Below are positions 1 to 10,146 of a DNA stretch of 64,000 bases, piece by piece (the stretch's first letter is position 1; each line of letters begins with the position of its first letter). A model generated the notes under the pieces. That model had not been told where the DNA came from and did no database searches. It saw nothing but the letters and a program-made list of their open reading frames with translations. Made by a program: the position numbers and the translations under genes. The DNA comes from Sabellastarte sp. h YS-2021 (taxonomy: Eukaryota; Annelida; Polychaeta; Sabellida; Sabellidae): contig OZ024927.1 of the NCBI GenBank assembly GCA_964017235.1, positions 55,309,293-55,373,292 on the forward strand. The letters run 5' to 3'.

Positions 1-239
1 CCCATGCTAGCATTATTAGCCACCCACAATAACATGTTTAATATACATAAAGGCTAACCTTCTTCAATAATATGCAAGCTTATGGTGTTTAAGCAATTTT
101 TGCATATATTTATTCTCCCACTTAATTTCCAACATAGAATATTGATTTTATTTATTTGGGTTTAACATTTCTTTTAACACCTGTATAGGTTATATCATAA
201 CAGGTAGTTGCAAGGGCATAGGAAACCAGTGCATACTCA

Positions 240-390
240 TTGGTCAAGATTCTGCACTGTGAACTGTGGGGTATCGGTAAGCAACTACTAGCTTTTCCAC
301 ATAGAGTCCAGAGTTTGAACCACACACCTCATAGGTGGGAGCCACTGGGAGGCGAGTGTGTTATCCCCTACACCATTGAGTCCCCCTACA
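240..390 (-). repeat. tRNA-derived SINE-like head
   Basis: Read on the minus strand, this stretch has an A-box-like TGGTGTAGGGG (about 375 down to 365) and a B-box-like GGTTCAAACTC (321 down to 311) at roughly tRNA spacing. These are internal RNA polymerase III promoter elements. The surrounding bases do not fold as a clean cloverleaf to my eye, so I call a SINE head rather than a functional tRNA. Ends are uncertain. The first 240 bases of the window show nothing else I can name. Confidence 0.45.
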
Positions 391-410
391 TAGAATGTTG
401 AATACATTTT

Positions 411-440
411 TAGGCGGGTTGCGTGTAACCAACCCGCCTA
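411..440. repeat. 5' terminal hairpin of U element
   Basis: Perfect 11-bp inverted repeat (TAGGCGGGTTG / CAACCCGCCTA) around an 8-base loop. It marks the left end of the U element. The same arm recurs at 1790-1799 near the right end. Confidence 0.8.
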
Positions 441-469
441 TTAGATTGATGTGTCCGACGTCCGTCTGT

Positions 470-1630
470 CCGTCCACATTTTTCGTTTCCGGACTCTAAC
501 TTTAAAACGGTTTGACCAATCAAATTCAAACTTCACAGGGAGATAGATCACCATCATAGCTAGGTTCCTTTCGAAATTGGTGAAATTCCGTCTGTTTGTT
601 TGTCCGTTTTTCCGTCCGTTTCTTCGTTTTTGTCCGTTTTTCTGTCCATCCATCTGTCCGTCCACATTTTTGTTTCCGGACTCTAACTCGAAAACGGTTA
701 CTCCAATCTAATTCAAACTTCACAGGGACATACATCACCATCATAGCTAGGTTCCTTTCGAAATTGGTGTAAATCCGTCCGTTCATTTGTCTTGTTCTGT
801 CCATCCGTCTGTCTGTCCACATTTTTGTTTCCAGACTCTAACTCGAAAACGGTTTGTCCAATCGAATTCGAACTTGACAGGGACATAGATCACCATCATA
901 GCTAGGTTCCTTTCGAAATTGGTGTAATTTTGTCTGTTCGTTTGTCCATTTTTCTGTCCGTTTGTCCGTTTTTTGTCCGTTTTTCTGTCCATCCGTCTGT
1001 CTGTCCACATTTTTGTTTCCAGACTCTAACTCGAAAACGGTTTGTCTAACCGAATTCAAACTTGACAGGGAGATAGATCACCATCATAGCTAGGTTCCTT
1101 TCAAAGTTGGTGTAATTCTATCCGTTCGTTTGTCCATTTGTCCGTCCGTTTGTCCGTTTTTTGTCCATTTTTCTGTCCAGCCGTCTGTCTGTCCACATTT
1201 TCGTTTCCGGACTCTAACTCGAAAACAGTTTGTCTAATTGAATTCAAACTTGACAGGGAGATATATCACCATCACAGTTAGGTTCCTTTCGAAATTGGTG
1301 TAATTCTGTCTGTTCGTTTGTCCGTTTTTTGTCAGTTTGTCTGTCCATCCATCTGTCCATCCACATTTTCGTTAAACTTTCCGGACTCTAACTCAAAAAC
1401 GGCTTGTCCAATCGAATTCATACTTGACAGGGACATAGATCACCATCATAACTAGGTTCCTTTCGAAATAGGTGTAATTCTGTTTGGTCGTTTGTCTGTT
1501 TGTTTGTCAACACTTCCGTTTCCAGACTCGAAAACGCTTTGTCCAAATTGAATCAAAATCAAACTTGACAGGGAGATGCATCACCATCATAGCTAAGTTC
1601 CTTTTGAAATTGGTGTAATTCCATCCTTTC
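470..1630 (+). repeat. tandem array of the U element, about 7 units
   Basis: Recurring blocks read 'CCGGACTCTAACTCGAAAAC', then 'TTGACAGGGA', then 'CACCATCATAGCTAGG', then a pyrimidine-rich TGTCCGTTT-like stretch. Block starts are spaced about 141 to 188 bases apart. The length differences come from the TGTCCG/TGTTCG microsatellite portion, while the rest of the unit is well conserved. Confidence 0.85.
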
Positions 1631-1839
1631 ATTTGTCTGTTTATAGCCTAGATACAATTATGTAACCTAGATTGCAAGTATTAGGTTTCTTAGCACGTCT
1701 AACACATTCACCTTAACTGGGTAACCTAACATTTCTTTCCTTGTTTCTAAATGTAATTATAGCAATTGCTAACCTTATTGCTGCCTGTGCAACCCGCCTT
1801 TTGGGGCATCTTTGACCCTCTTGTTGTATGATTTTTTAA

Positions 1840-2340
1840 CGCCGGGCGGGAGATTATAATTTGCACCATGTGTGTTCATGTGTCAGTGCATTTGTCACAC
1901 AGTTTCCTCTAACACTGCTACAGTTACATATTTTTGGTAAATTACTGGTCCTAATGAATTTTTATGCCCTTCAATATTTTTTGGTTTGTGTGAACTTTGG
2001 CCTACTTTTAAGTGAGTAGTAGCACATTTAACCAATATAATTAAATGCCTTATAACTCTCAAACTATTGCATGTACAGTAGCTTCTTCAAATATGTTGTT
2101 CAGGTACTTTTCCTGCACCTATAACATGGTCAATAGTTTGGAAGTGTATCTCCATAGTTAAGTGAGTAATAGCTACTTTGTCACTTTTTAATGGTAACCA
2201 TAATGAGTAAATGGCTTATATCTTCAAAAGTATTGCAGCTACACAATTTCTCTCAAATATGTTGTTCATCTACTTTTTTGTGAACTGTAACATATTTAAG
2301 TTTCACACCTTTTGCTCAATGTACAAGTGAGTAATGGCTA
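1840..2340. repeat. diverged type-ii satellite units, left part of a repeat array
   Basis: Two units of about 150 bp carry 'AAGTGAGTAATAGCTACTTT', 'TATTGCA', and 'TTCATCTACTTTT' motifs. They are diverged relatives of the 133-bp units at 16203-17100 and 57260-58475. They lead directly into the type-i satellite that was the target of the DIRS insertion. Confidence 0.5.
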
Positions 2341-2771
2341 CTTTATTGAAAATGTGAAAAATCACAAATATCTCTAAAACCATATGAGAAAGAGCGATTT
2401 GAACGAATTTTTGACCCACAGAGTAGTACAAGAGTATCCCATGCAAAGGGGAAAAATTTCAATTTTCGCCACTTTTGGCGGCCATCTTGGATTTTAGTGG
2501 AAAATGAAACATTGAAAATATCGCAGAAACGGTCAGAGATAGAGTGAGTTTGAGCGAATTTTTGACCCGCAGGGTAGTACAGGTGTATCCTGTGCCTAGG
2601 GGAATAATTTCTATTTTCACCACTTTTGGTGGCCATCTTGGGTTTTAGCGGAAAATGAAAATGAAGTGTGCATATCTCGAAAACTGTAAGAGATAGAACG
2701 ATTTTGAGCGATTTTTTTACCCACAGGGTAATACAAGAGTATCCTATTCAAAGGGGAAAAATTTCAATTTT
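2340..2771. repeat. type-i satellite units left of the DIRS insertion
   Basis: About 2.5 units of roughly 160-170 bp contain 'GGCGGCCATCTTGGATTTTA', 'GAGCGAATTTTTGACCC' and 'AATTTCAATTTTC'. The unit at about 2447-2510 gives the uninterrupted version of the site into which the DIRS element inserted. The array resumes at 9065. Related units occur at 15450-16200 and 52470-54870. Confidence 0.75.
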
Positions 2772-2787
2772 ATTGCGTTAATACATC

Positions 2788-2953
2788 CTATCCAATGGAC
2801 AATAGCTTATCCGGTCGGCGTGGACCGGCCCGCCAAATGTCAGAAAAAGACGTCCTGTGTCTCCACCGGCTAGGCCAGCCCAGTACTGTGCACTCGCCAG
2901 ATGGCGTGTCGTACTTCCTTCCTGTCTAGACAGAGTGACGTCATAGCATCTTT
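2788..2953. repeat. left inverted terminal repeat of DIRS copy 1
   Basis: The block runs from 'CTATCCAATGGACAATAGCT' to 'CATAGCATCTTTTTC'. It is the reverse complement of 8849-9016 with only a few mismatches (for example GTGGACC versus GCGGACC). The repeat contains TGACGTCA, a perfect CRE/ATF-type palindrome that could belong to the promoter; the right repeat has TGAAGTCA there instead. Confidence 0.92.
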
Positions 2954-3070
2954 TTCGTTTGGCGCGTGACTAGTGCACAGGAATTTTCTCAGCCAGATAT
3001 ATTTTAAAGTTTTCATCAGCCATTTTGTTCAGAAGCTTTCTTATTGTGTCCAACGGATAATATTTACATC

Positions 3071-3304
3071 ATGTCTTCTCCAGGACAACGCAGGGGGAGT
3101 TGTGGGCAAGCTATGGCGAACTTTGATACTCATCAGTATTGCGCACGCTGCAGAGAGAAGGGTAAGGGCTCTGACCCGTGTATTAAAGAACCACAATCAG
3201 ATAACTGTCACATTTGTAATGCCTTTTCTGAAGATCAGCGTCAGCAGTTAGCTACACCTTCTTATAGATTGAAGAAGGAGAAGCGGAAGGCTAAGAAACT
3301 AGTT

Positions 3305-3343
<39 letters not shown>

Positions 3344-5250
3344 AAGAATCAGAAGAGTTGGTGGACCCGGCTAATGTAGCTGTTATAGGGGCTGTGGATA
3401 AAGGTGCTGTGAAATCTCCCTCTCCCGCCCCTCCACCAGAGAAAAAGACAAAGAAGGACTTAAAAAAGGATACTAGAAAGGAAAAATCCCCTCCTGCTAA
3501 AGCTTCTAAATCTACCAGTCAGACCAGTGCAGACACTAAAATTGCAGACTTGGACTCTAAGTGGTCGGAACGTTTTAACCGCTTAGAAGCTTTGATTTTA
3601 TCGAAGAACTTTGAACCTACCTTTTCTGCCAATGTTAAGGTTACACCGACCCATTCACCTCCATCATCTGTTGAAAATGTGTCTGAGCCGTTTATCTGGC
3701 CTTCAACTTCATCCACTCTTCCTGGCAATGGCTTCTCTGCTGAAAAGCATCAGCCTACCAGTAAAGCAGTGACCGACAAGCAGACTTCTTCATCTAAGTT
3801 TCCTGGTACGGGCTTCTCTGCTACCCAGCATCAGCCGGCCAGTCAAACTAAATCTAGCCAACCGACATCAACCTCCAAGTTTCCTGGACAAGGCTCCTCT
3901 GCTAGTATGCATCAGCCTGCCAGTCAAACTGCTAGTAGCCGACCTACTTCACTGGACTCAGTTCAGAACCGGCCTGCTGCTACCGACCGACCTCTCCCCA
4001 CAGGTCCGGCCGACACCGGCTCTCCCACTCTGCATAGAGCTAGAAGGGATAGTGTATCCAGCCTTTCCTCAGATGCCAACAGTGTCCAGTCAGACCGACC
4101 TCTTTTGGATCTATACACGGAGGAAGGTGAACTCTCTGAGGACCCGGATCAGACAGTGATAGACCAGGACCAACCTATTTCGGAAGAACAGAACTATAGA
4201 GAGACGATGCAGGGCATTCGCTCTTATATGGGTTGGTCCCATATTCCAGAGGTCGACAACTCAACAGCCACCTCAGATGACAACCCCTTTGCAGGGCCTA
4301 AGACTGTGACACCAGGCAAAGTTTCAATTAAAATGCCCACAGCAGAGTGGCTGTGCAAGAAACTGGGAAAACTAAATTTGACACTAACTGAAGGGTATCC
4401 CTCCCGTGACTCAGAAGCCGGTGGTTTGGCAAAAGATGTGTTTCTCAGACCTCCCCGTTCACAGTCCAAATGGTACGGGTTGCACACCGACTCCCAGCTT
4501 GATCCAACTAAAGTGAACACCTGGAGTACTGACGCTTCAAAACTTAATAGCAGTTACAGCCGGATTGCCCGTTACACTGGACTATCTTCCACTCCACCGG
4601 CTTCACGCAGAATAGCCCAGGAAACGCTGCGCCGGTGGGAAAGGTCGGCTAGAGAAGCCTCAATAGTGTGTAACCAGGCGGCGAGTTTTAATAGGCGTTT
4701 GTTTAGAGTCCAACAAAACATGAAGGATCACATCAAGACACTTTCTTCTGAATGTAAGGGTAAAGGATCTTCCAAGAGTTCGGTGGCCATTGATGAATTG
4801 AACTACCTCCTGGATTTCAATTCAAGTATTACTCAAGCAGCCGCGAAATCAATGGAGCACTTGTCGGATTTTGTGTTCATAACTATGGGGAATCTCACCC
4901 TGGTCCGTAGGGACGCATATCTTAGCCACCTCAGGACGGGTATCAAACAGGACACCCTCACAGCTTTGAGAGCCGCCCCTCTTCACATACCGACACTCTT
5001 CCAGGATGCAACCATCAAGCGTGCAGAGGAAGACATTGCTCAATTTGAGTCCAAAGGACACACCGGATCGCAACATAGCAAGGGTCGTTTCCACCCTTAT
5101 GAGCGTCCGGACAAGAGACACAGTGGAAAAGACACCAAATCGGAGAAACTGGCTTGGAAAACGATTGGAAAGAAACAGTTTAGAAAAGGGAAAGGACGTT
5201 CTTCCAACTACTCTTCCCAACCTGCCAAGGGCCAGCAGTCGTACAAATGA
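3071..5250 (+). pseudogene. DIRS copy 1 Gag-like ORF1, frameshifted at poly-C
   Basis: I start at the ATG at 3071 because copy 2 starts at the matching place (44534 on minus). The N-terminus has a conserved Cys/His cluster (C11, H21, C24, C27, C37, C46, C49), likely zinc-binding and shared with copy 2. After about residue 80 the frame meets a C33 run (3309-3341), and the rest, about 630 residues, continues in another frame. The middle is Ser/Thr/Pro-rich with three repeats containing F-P-G-x-G. The later half is a conserved globular block (WLCKKLGKLN, RRWERSAREAS) ending in a basic tail (KGKGRSSNYSSQ). Retroelement Gag proteins coat RNA in cytoplasmic particles; that role is inferred from position and copy comparison. 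It ends in UGA at 5248-5250. Confidence 0.8.
3309..3341 (+). repeat. C33 homopolymer inside DIRS Gag
   Basis: Thirty-three consecutive C residues, expected to encode polyproline. The coding frame is different on the two sides. The length may be a true slippage mutation or an assembly or sequencing artefact, so the frameshift it causes is uncertain. Confidence 0.9.
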
Positions 5251-5256
5251 CAATCA
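5248..5256 (+). promoter_or_regulatory. candidate leaky Gag-Pol stop codon (UGA CAA UCA)
   Basis: The Gag stop is followed by CAA-TCA and then by an open Pol frame in the same phase. Copy 2 has TGA-CAA-TTA at 38380-38372 on the minus strand, again in phase with its Pol. Both fit stop-CAR-YYA, the tobamovirus-type readthrough context. Readthrough is inferred, not shown. Confidence 0.55.
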
Positions 5257-8200
5257 CTGTATGACACCCTTGCAGGGACGACTGCTGGCCGGGAGCCTTC
5301 CTCAGACTTTAGTGACTCCTGTTTTGTCAAATGTAAAATCTCATGTTGTTACAAATGCTCATACTGTGCCCGGGCATTCGCAAAAGAAAGAACTAAGTCC
5401 CAGGCCAGTAGATTGTATTTGCAGAAATTACACATTAAAGTCTGTGAAAAGTGTTTCTTGTGTCATTCCATTGTCTTGTGTCCACTCTGCAATAAGTCTA
5501 AATCATGCAGCTCCCAATCTACCTGTAGGGGCCAGACTACAAAACTTTTGGCAAACTTGGCTATATTTGGGGCTGGTTCGAAAATAGTTCAAATCCTGAG
5601 GGAAGGTTACACCCTCCCTTTCCGGACCCGACCAAATCTTAGAAGGTCTCCGACTGTCATAAGCCGCTATGTCAATCCCCACAGGAACAGCTACCTGTTG
5701 GAGGCATTACATCAGCTTATGGACAAAAACGCAGTAGAACGGGTCCACAATCAGACATCTCTGGGGTTTTTCAATCGACTCTTTCTAGTCCCAAAACCCA
5801 ACAACAAATGGAGGCCAATACTGGATCTGAGCAAATTAAACCTCTTCCTCAAGGTGGAGAAATTCAAAATGGAGACACCAGAAACCATCAGAACATCCCT
5901 CCGGCAAGGGGAGTGGGTCACCTCCGTAGATTTCAAGGATGCCTACTTCCACATACCGATACAGGAACAATCCAGAAAATACCTAAGATTTCATGTCCAG
6001 GGCCAGACTTATCAATTCAAACCACTGCCTTTTGGGCTGTCCACAGCTCCCATGGAGTTCACCGTGTTAGCAAAGGAGGTAAAACTGATGGCCATACGCA
6101 AGGGTATAAGATCCACCAGTACCTAGACGACTGGTTGGTGAGAGCCAGATCCCTAGAAACTTGTCTCCAACATACCCAAATCCTAATCAAAATGTGTCAG
6201 GACCTAGGTTGGCTGGTGAACTTGGAGAAATCAGAACTGGAACTCAAACAGGTCTTCGATTTTGTAGGTTACCAGTTCGACCTCAGGTCCGGTCGGGTCA
6301 GACCGACTCCGGACCGGTGGCAAAACCTTCAGGACAAGATACAAACACTTTTGTCTCTACCGGCCTGTCCGGTCCGGCAGTTTATGTCCCTGATAGGTCT
6401 TCTAACAGTCACAGAAAAACAGGTTCACCTTGGCCGACTGCACATGAGACCCATACAGTGGCATCTCAAAAACAATTGGCGGGTACCAGAATCTCTAGAG
6501 AAGATTATCCCGCTACCAAGGTCCCTACACCCTCACTTGCAATGGTGGCTAGAGGAAGACAATGTGCTTCAAGGTCAACCATTACACCCAGTAAGACATG
6601 CTCTGCAAATATTTACAGACGCATCAAAAGAAGGGTGGGGCGCTCACTTAAACGAATTCACTGCAAGAGGGTCCTGGTCAGTTCCGGAAAGCAAGCTGCA
6701 CATAAACTATCTGGAACTCAAAGCAGTGTTTCTAACCCTCAAAGAGTTCCAAGACCTCTGTGTAGACAAAATAGTTCTAGTGGCAACCGACAATAAAGGA
6801 GGCATGAGGTCGGGCCCACTGTATGCCCTACTGTGGAGAATCTTGACCTGGTGTTCCCAGCGACAAGTGACTCTAAAAGCCCGTCATATTCCAGGCCATC
6901 TAAATGTGATAGCAGACAAGCTATCCAGACTGGGTCAGACCATCCAAACAGAATGGTCCCTCCTTCCGGAAGTCTTTCAACAACTATGCAACCAATGGCA
7001 CCGGCCTCAAATAGACCTATTTGCCACGAGGTTCAACCACAAGTTGCCTCAGTTTGTCTCTCCAGTACCGGACTCCCTGGCTGTAGCAGTGGATGCACTT
7101 ACTCTGCCATGGGACGATCTGGATGTATATGCCTTCCCACTGACCGCCATATTGGGCAAAGTGGTGGAGAAGCTGCTGGACTCCCCGTGCAAGAGACTCA
7201 TTCTGATTGCCCCGGGGTGGCCCAACATGCCTTGGTTTTGGGACCTAGTGACCATGTCCAGTCAGGTTCCCCTCAGCCTGCCCAACCTGCCCAGTCTGCT
7301 AACACAGCCCTTCAATCAGATCCCTCACAGAAATCTGACAAATCTAAATCTCCATGCCTGGCTCCTAGAGCCTCAAAAATCAAAGAACAGGGCTTCTCTG
7401 AGGCAGTGGCAGCAAGAATTGAGGCTCCTCAAAGAAGGTCAACCAGATCAGTCTATGAGGCAAAGTGGACCATTTACAAAGTGGTGCGACGCTAATCAGG
7501 TGGACTTCAGGTCACCACCTGTAAAGTCGGTGGCTGACTTCCTAATGTACCTCTTTGAGGACAAGAAGTTACAGCCCAGCACCATTGATGGACACAGGTC
7601 TGCCATTTCAGATAAACTAGGTGATACAACAGTCAATATGAGCAAAAATGATAATCTCACTCGTCTCTTGGAAAGTTTCCACAGAGATAGACCCAAAGGG
7701 CGGAGGGGAGTACCCTCCTGGAACCTCTCCCTGGTATTACACCAGCTAACAAAGGCTCCTTTCGAACCTCTTAGGGAGGCATCTCTGAAACATTTGACCT
7801 TCAAGACTGTCTTCCTTTTGGCCCTGGGTTCTGGTAAAAGAAGGAGTGAGATCCATGCATGGCAGCACAAGAACATCAGACACCAAGCCGATTGGTCTAA
7901 GGTGTCCCTGTTTCCATCTCCCAGCTTTCTTTCCAAGAATCAGCTGGCCAAAGAGGGTCCAGAGAGTGTAGCCCCAGTGGTCATACCAGCCCTGGCTCCT
8001 ACACTGGATAGATCCCTCAAGTCTGATAGATCTCTTTGTCCAGTCAGAGCCTTGCGCTACTATTTGGACAGGACTTCAGACATTAGGCAGGACTAAGAAT
8101 TAGTTTTTGTCTCCTTCAAGAAAGGCTTCGACAAGGACATATCACCTGCTACTATCTCCTCATGGATCAAGCAAACTGTAATCCTATGCTATGAGCTCTC

Positions 8201-8438
8201 TGATCACCATGCCCACACCCTACATCAAGTTAAAGCTCATGATGTGAGGGCATTTGCTGCTTCTAAGGCCTTCCAGTCGGGAGTCTCCTTGGAGCAGATC
8301 TTATCAGCCTGCCACTGGAAATCTCATAATACCTTCACTCAATTCTACCTGAAGGATGTGGCTTGGGCTGACTCCGAGCTCTTCCATCTTGGGCCGGTGG
8401 TGGCTGCTCAGCAAATCCACCAACAGACTGGTACCTAG
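5251..8438 (+). pseudogene. DIRS copy 1 Pol: Cys-rich domain, RT, RNase H, tyrosine recombinase
   Basis: The order is as follows. A Cys-rich segment lies at about 5308-5530 with several CxxC pairs. RT follows, with VDFKDAYFHIPI (motif A), PLPFGLSTAP (motif B) and QYLDDWL (motif C). RNase H follows, with IFTDASKEGWGAHL, YLELKAVF, VATDN and HIPGHLNVIADKLSR. The tyrosine recombinase comes last, with LGSGKRRSEIHAW carrying an Arg, HDVRAF as H-x-x-R, CHWKSHN, and a Tyr in FTQFYLKD. RT copies the element RNA, RNase H removes it, and the recombinase inserts the circle. Breaks: one base missing near 6108 shifts the frame just before motif C; about 9 residues are missing after VATDN; TAA at 8094-8096 cuts the recombinase before its catalytic His, Arg and Tyr. 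It ends at TAG 8436-8438. Confidence 0.9.
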
Positions 8439-8690
8439 AGGAGATCTGTACATATGTACATAGTTGTACAAACCCTACCTCACAGCAGGTCTGTTAAAAA
8501 AAGGGGGGGGGGCAAGGTCGACTCTGACGGTTCCATTCCGGTTAACCGGATGATGATATTCGACCATAGCCTTAAGGGTTTTTTGACTTCAAGGTCTACC
8601 TAGGCTTAAAGAAGGAATTGTCATTACCTCTAACATGAGTTCAATTGTTAGTTCCTAGTAACTTACCCACCGACCAAGCGGTAGTTATTC
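8439..8690 (+). other. DIRS copy 1 3' non-coding region
   Basis: Between the recombinase stop and the internal complementary region lie about 250 bases with an A7G9-like run at about 8495-8512. Copy 2 has a comparable A-rich/poly-G stretch after its recombinase. No hairpin or polyadenylation signal stands out. Confidence 0.6.
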
Positions 8691-8786
8691 AGCTATTGTC
8701 CATTGGATAGGATGTATTAACGCAATAAAATTGCAAATTTAATAAGTAAATTAAATTTTTATAAGTTAATACCCTATCCAATGGAC
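8691..8786. repeat. internal complementary region of DIRS copy 1
   Basis: Bases 8691-8727 are the exact reverse complement of the left end (2771-2807). Bases 8727-8786 are the exact reverse complement of the right end (about 9004-9064). The two halves meet at AAAATTG, the complement of the CAATTTT core. The block is therefore the complement of the joined ends of a circular form. In DIRS-1 this region is thought to template completion of both termini. Confidence 0.92.
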
Positions 8787-8848
8787 ACACAAGACCCTCC
8801 CACCGACCCCGCTATCAGCTTACTAGGGGTCTAATAGGTTTAGACAAT

Positions 8849-9016
8849 GAAAAAGATGCTATGAAGTCACTCTGTCTAGACAGGAAGGAAGTACGACACG
8901 CCATCTGGCGAGTGCACAGTACTGCGCCGGCCTAGCCGGTGGAGACACAGGACGTCTTTTTCTGACGTTTGGCGGGCTGGTCCGCGCCGACCGGATAAGC
9001 TATTGTCCATTGGATA
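8849..9016. repeat. right inverted terminal repeat of DIRS copy 1
   Basis: Inverted partner of 2788-2953. Beyond it the element runs on for about 48 AT-rich bases to the CAATTTT core at 9058-9064. That extension is copied only in the internal complementary region. Confidence 0.92.
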
Positions 9017-9064
9017 GGGTATTAACTTATAAAAATTTAATTTACTTATTAAATTTGCAATTTT

Positions 9065-9530
9065 CATCACTTTTGGCGGCCATCTTGGATTTTTGTGGAA
9101 CATAAAACATTGAAACTATCTCGGAAACAGTAGATAAGAGTGATTTCGAGCTAATTTTCGATGCGTAGGGTAGTACAGGAGTATCCTGTGCCTAGGGGAA
9201 AAATTTCAATTTTCTCTACTATTGGCGGACATCTTTGATTTTAGTGGAAAATGAAAAAGTGCGCATTTCAATTTGGCAACTTTTGGTGGCCATCTTGGAT
9301 TTTAGCGGAAAATAAAACATTGAAAATATCTCGGAAACAGTCAGATAGAATGATTTTGAGCAAATTTTTTACCCACAGGGTTGTATAGGTGTATTCTGTG
9401 CCTAGGCCATCTTCGATTTTAGCGGAAAATGAAAAATTGTGAATATCTCGGAACGGTACTATTTCTTCCCCGTTAATACTTGCCGGGAGATTCACACCGC
9501 GGCAGTGGTCTTGTTGTAACATGTTTCATG
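9065..9530. repeat. type-i satellite units right of the DIRS insertion, with conserved end block
   Basis: The array interrupted at 2771 resumes with 'CATCACTTTTGGCGGCCATC' and continues for about 2.5 units. It closes with a block holding 'GGGAGATTCACACCGCGGCA' then 'GTGGTCTTG'. The same closing block recurs inside P copy 1 (about 17140-17190) and P copy 2 (about 57170-57235), so it is a shared module rather than random flank. Confidence 0.7.
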
Positions 9531-10034
9531 CTATCACCCATGTTTATGTAATTGCCCAAGCTGGCATTATCGCCCTAATGCTCCCGAAATGCACACCGCT
9601 ACTTTAAATTATTCTCATCGTGGATGACTTCAGTACATGGACCTATATCTGAAGATAGAGGAAACTGGTACCCTGCTTGGTTTTCAGTACAGAATGTTGA
9701 CCTACTTGTATGCACTGCTTTCCTCCATCCTCTCAACAGCCCATTGTTATATACGTTTCTATACAGTGTGTTGAAAGTGATGTTAAACCCAAATCAGCCA
9801 AACCCCAAAACAAATGAAATCTAGTATTTCAGTGTGTGTATTATAATTCTGTTGATGCATGGACACTTGTGGCTATGGGCCACAGCAGGAATTGAAAATG
9901 CAAAAGTAGGTTTACAATACAAAAATAAATAAATAATTAAGAATGTTTTTGGCAGAGATTTTTGAAAATTCCATAGTAGTTTTTACTGCTTACTGCTGTT
10001 GATATTTATTTCTGCTGGTGTTTTGTCATTTCAG
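9531..10034. other. unique DNA, no gene recognised
   Basis: AT-rich, non-repetitive sequence. Bases about 9765-9825 ('GTGATGTTAAACCCAAATCA') resemble the 3' tail of SINEs common in molluscs, but I cannot confirm a family. Nothing else is supportable. Confidence 0.4.
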
Positions 10035-10146
10035 GAGGCTGTTTGATCATCCATATCCAAGAGAATTTTACGTGTGCTTCCTGGACAATGCACAACAAAA
10101 TGTAGTGGAAATGGCCTTCAAATTAGGTTTTGGTCTAAGTTTGTAA
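10035..10146 (+). CDS. candidate 3'-terminal coding exon, 36 codons, unknown gene
   Basis: A pyrimidine-rich tract ending TTTGTCATTTCAG (AG at 10033-10034) precedes an open frame of 36 codons ending in TAA at 10144-10146. It begins with one leftover base (phase 1). Residues start RLFDHPYPREFYVCFLD and end FKLGFGLSL, with a composition more protein-like than the surrounding AT-rich DNA. AATAAA follows at once (10148-10153), so stop and polyadenylation signal nearly touch, as in an alternative last exon. I do not recognise the protein, and no upstream exon is visible in the window. It could be chance. Confidence 0.38.

Larger units (their letters stand above)
411..1824 (+). mobile_element. Helentron-like non-autonomous element, family U copy 1
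   Basis: The element opens with an 11-bp perfect hairpin (arms TAGGCGGGTTG and CAACCCGCCTA, loop of 8). It then has a tandem core. About 25 bases before the right end it repeats the hairpin arm (CAACCCGCCT, 1790-1799), and it ends around GACCCTCTTG. A 5' hairpin with its inverted copy just inside the 3' end is the asymmetric inverted-repeat plan of Helentron-type rolling-circle elements. The 3' end is CTTG rather than CTAG, and I see no strong 3' hairpin. A second copy at 21293-21723 shares the right end. There is no coding capacity; reading frames here are satellite translations. Confidence 0.6.
2772..9064 (+). mobile_element. DIRS-1-like tyrosine-recombinase retrotransposon, copy 1
   Basis: The 6.3-kb element has the full DIRS plan: inverted terminal repeats of about 166 bp, Gag, then Pol with reverse transcriptase, RNase H and tyrosine recombinase, then an internal complementary region before the right repeat. 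DIRS elements replicate through a circular DNA that the recombinase inserts without a target duplication. The junctions fit this, since the flanks rejoin into an intact satellite unit with only a 7-bp core (CAATTTT) shared. This copy is inactive: Gag changes frame at a C33 run, RT has a 1-base deletion before the YLDD motif, RNase H lacks about 9 residues found in copy 2, and the recombinase has an in-frame stop at 8094-8096. Confidence 0.93.

Noticed and set aside
5248-5250. UGA as selenocysteine codon
   Set aside because: It falls at the Gag-Pol border in a retroelement with a CAR-YYA context; nothing suggests a selenoprotein or a SECIS element.
6161-7495. Open frames of 211 and 220 codons inside DIRS Pol
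   Set aside because: They overlap RT, RNase H and recombinase in another frame; the recognised motifs are in the main frame, so these are shadows.
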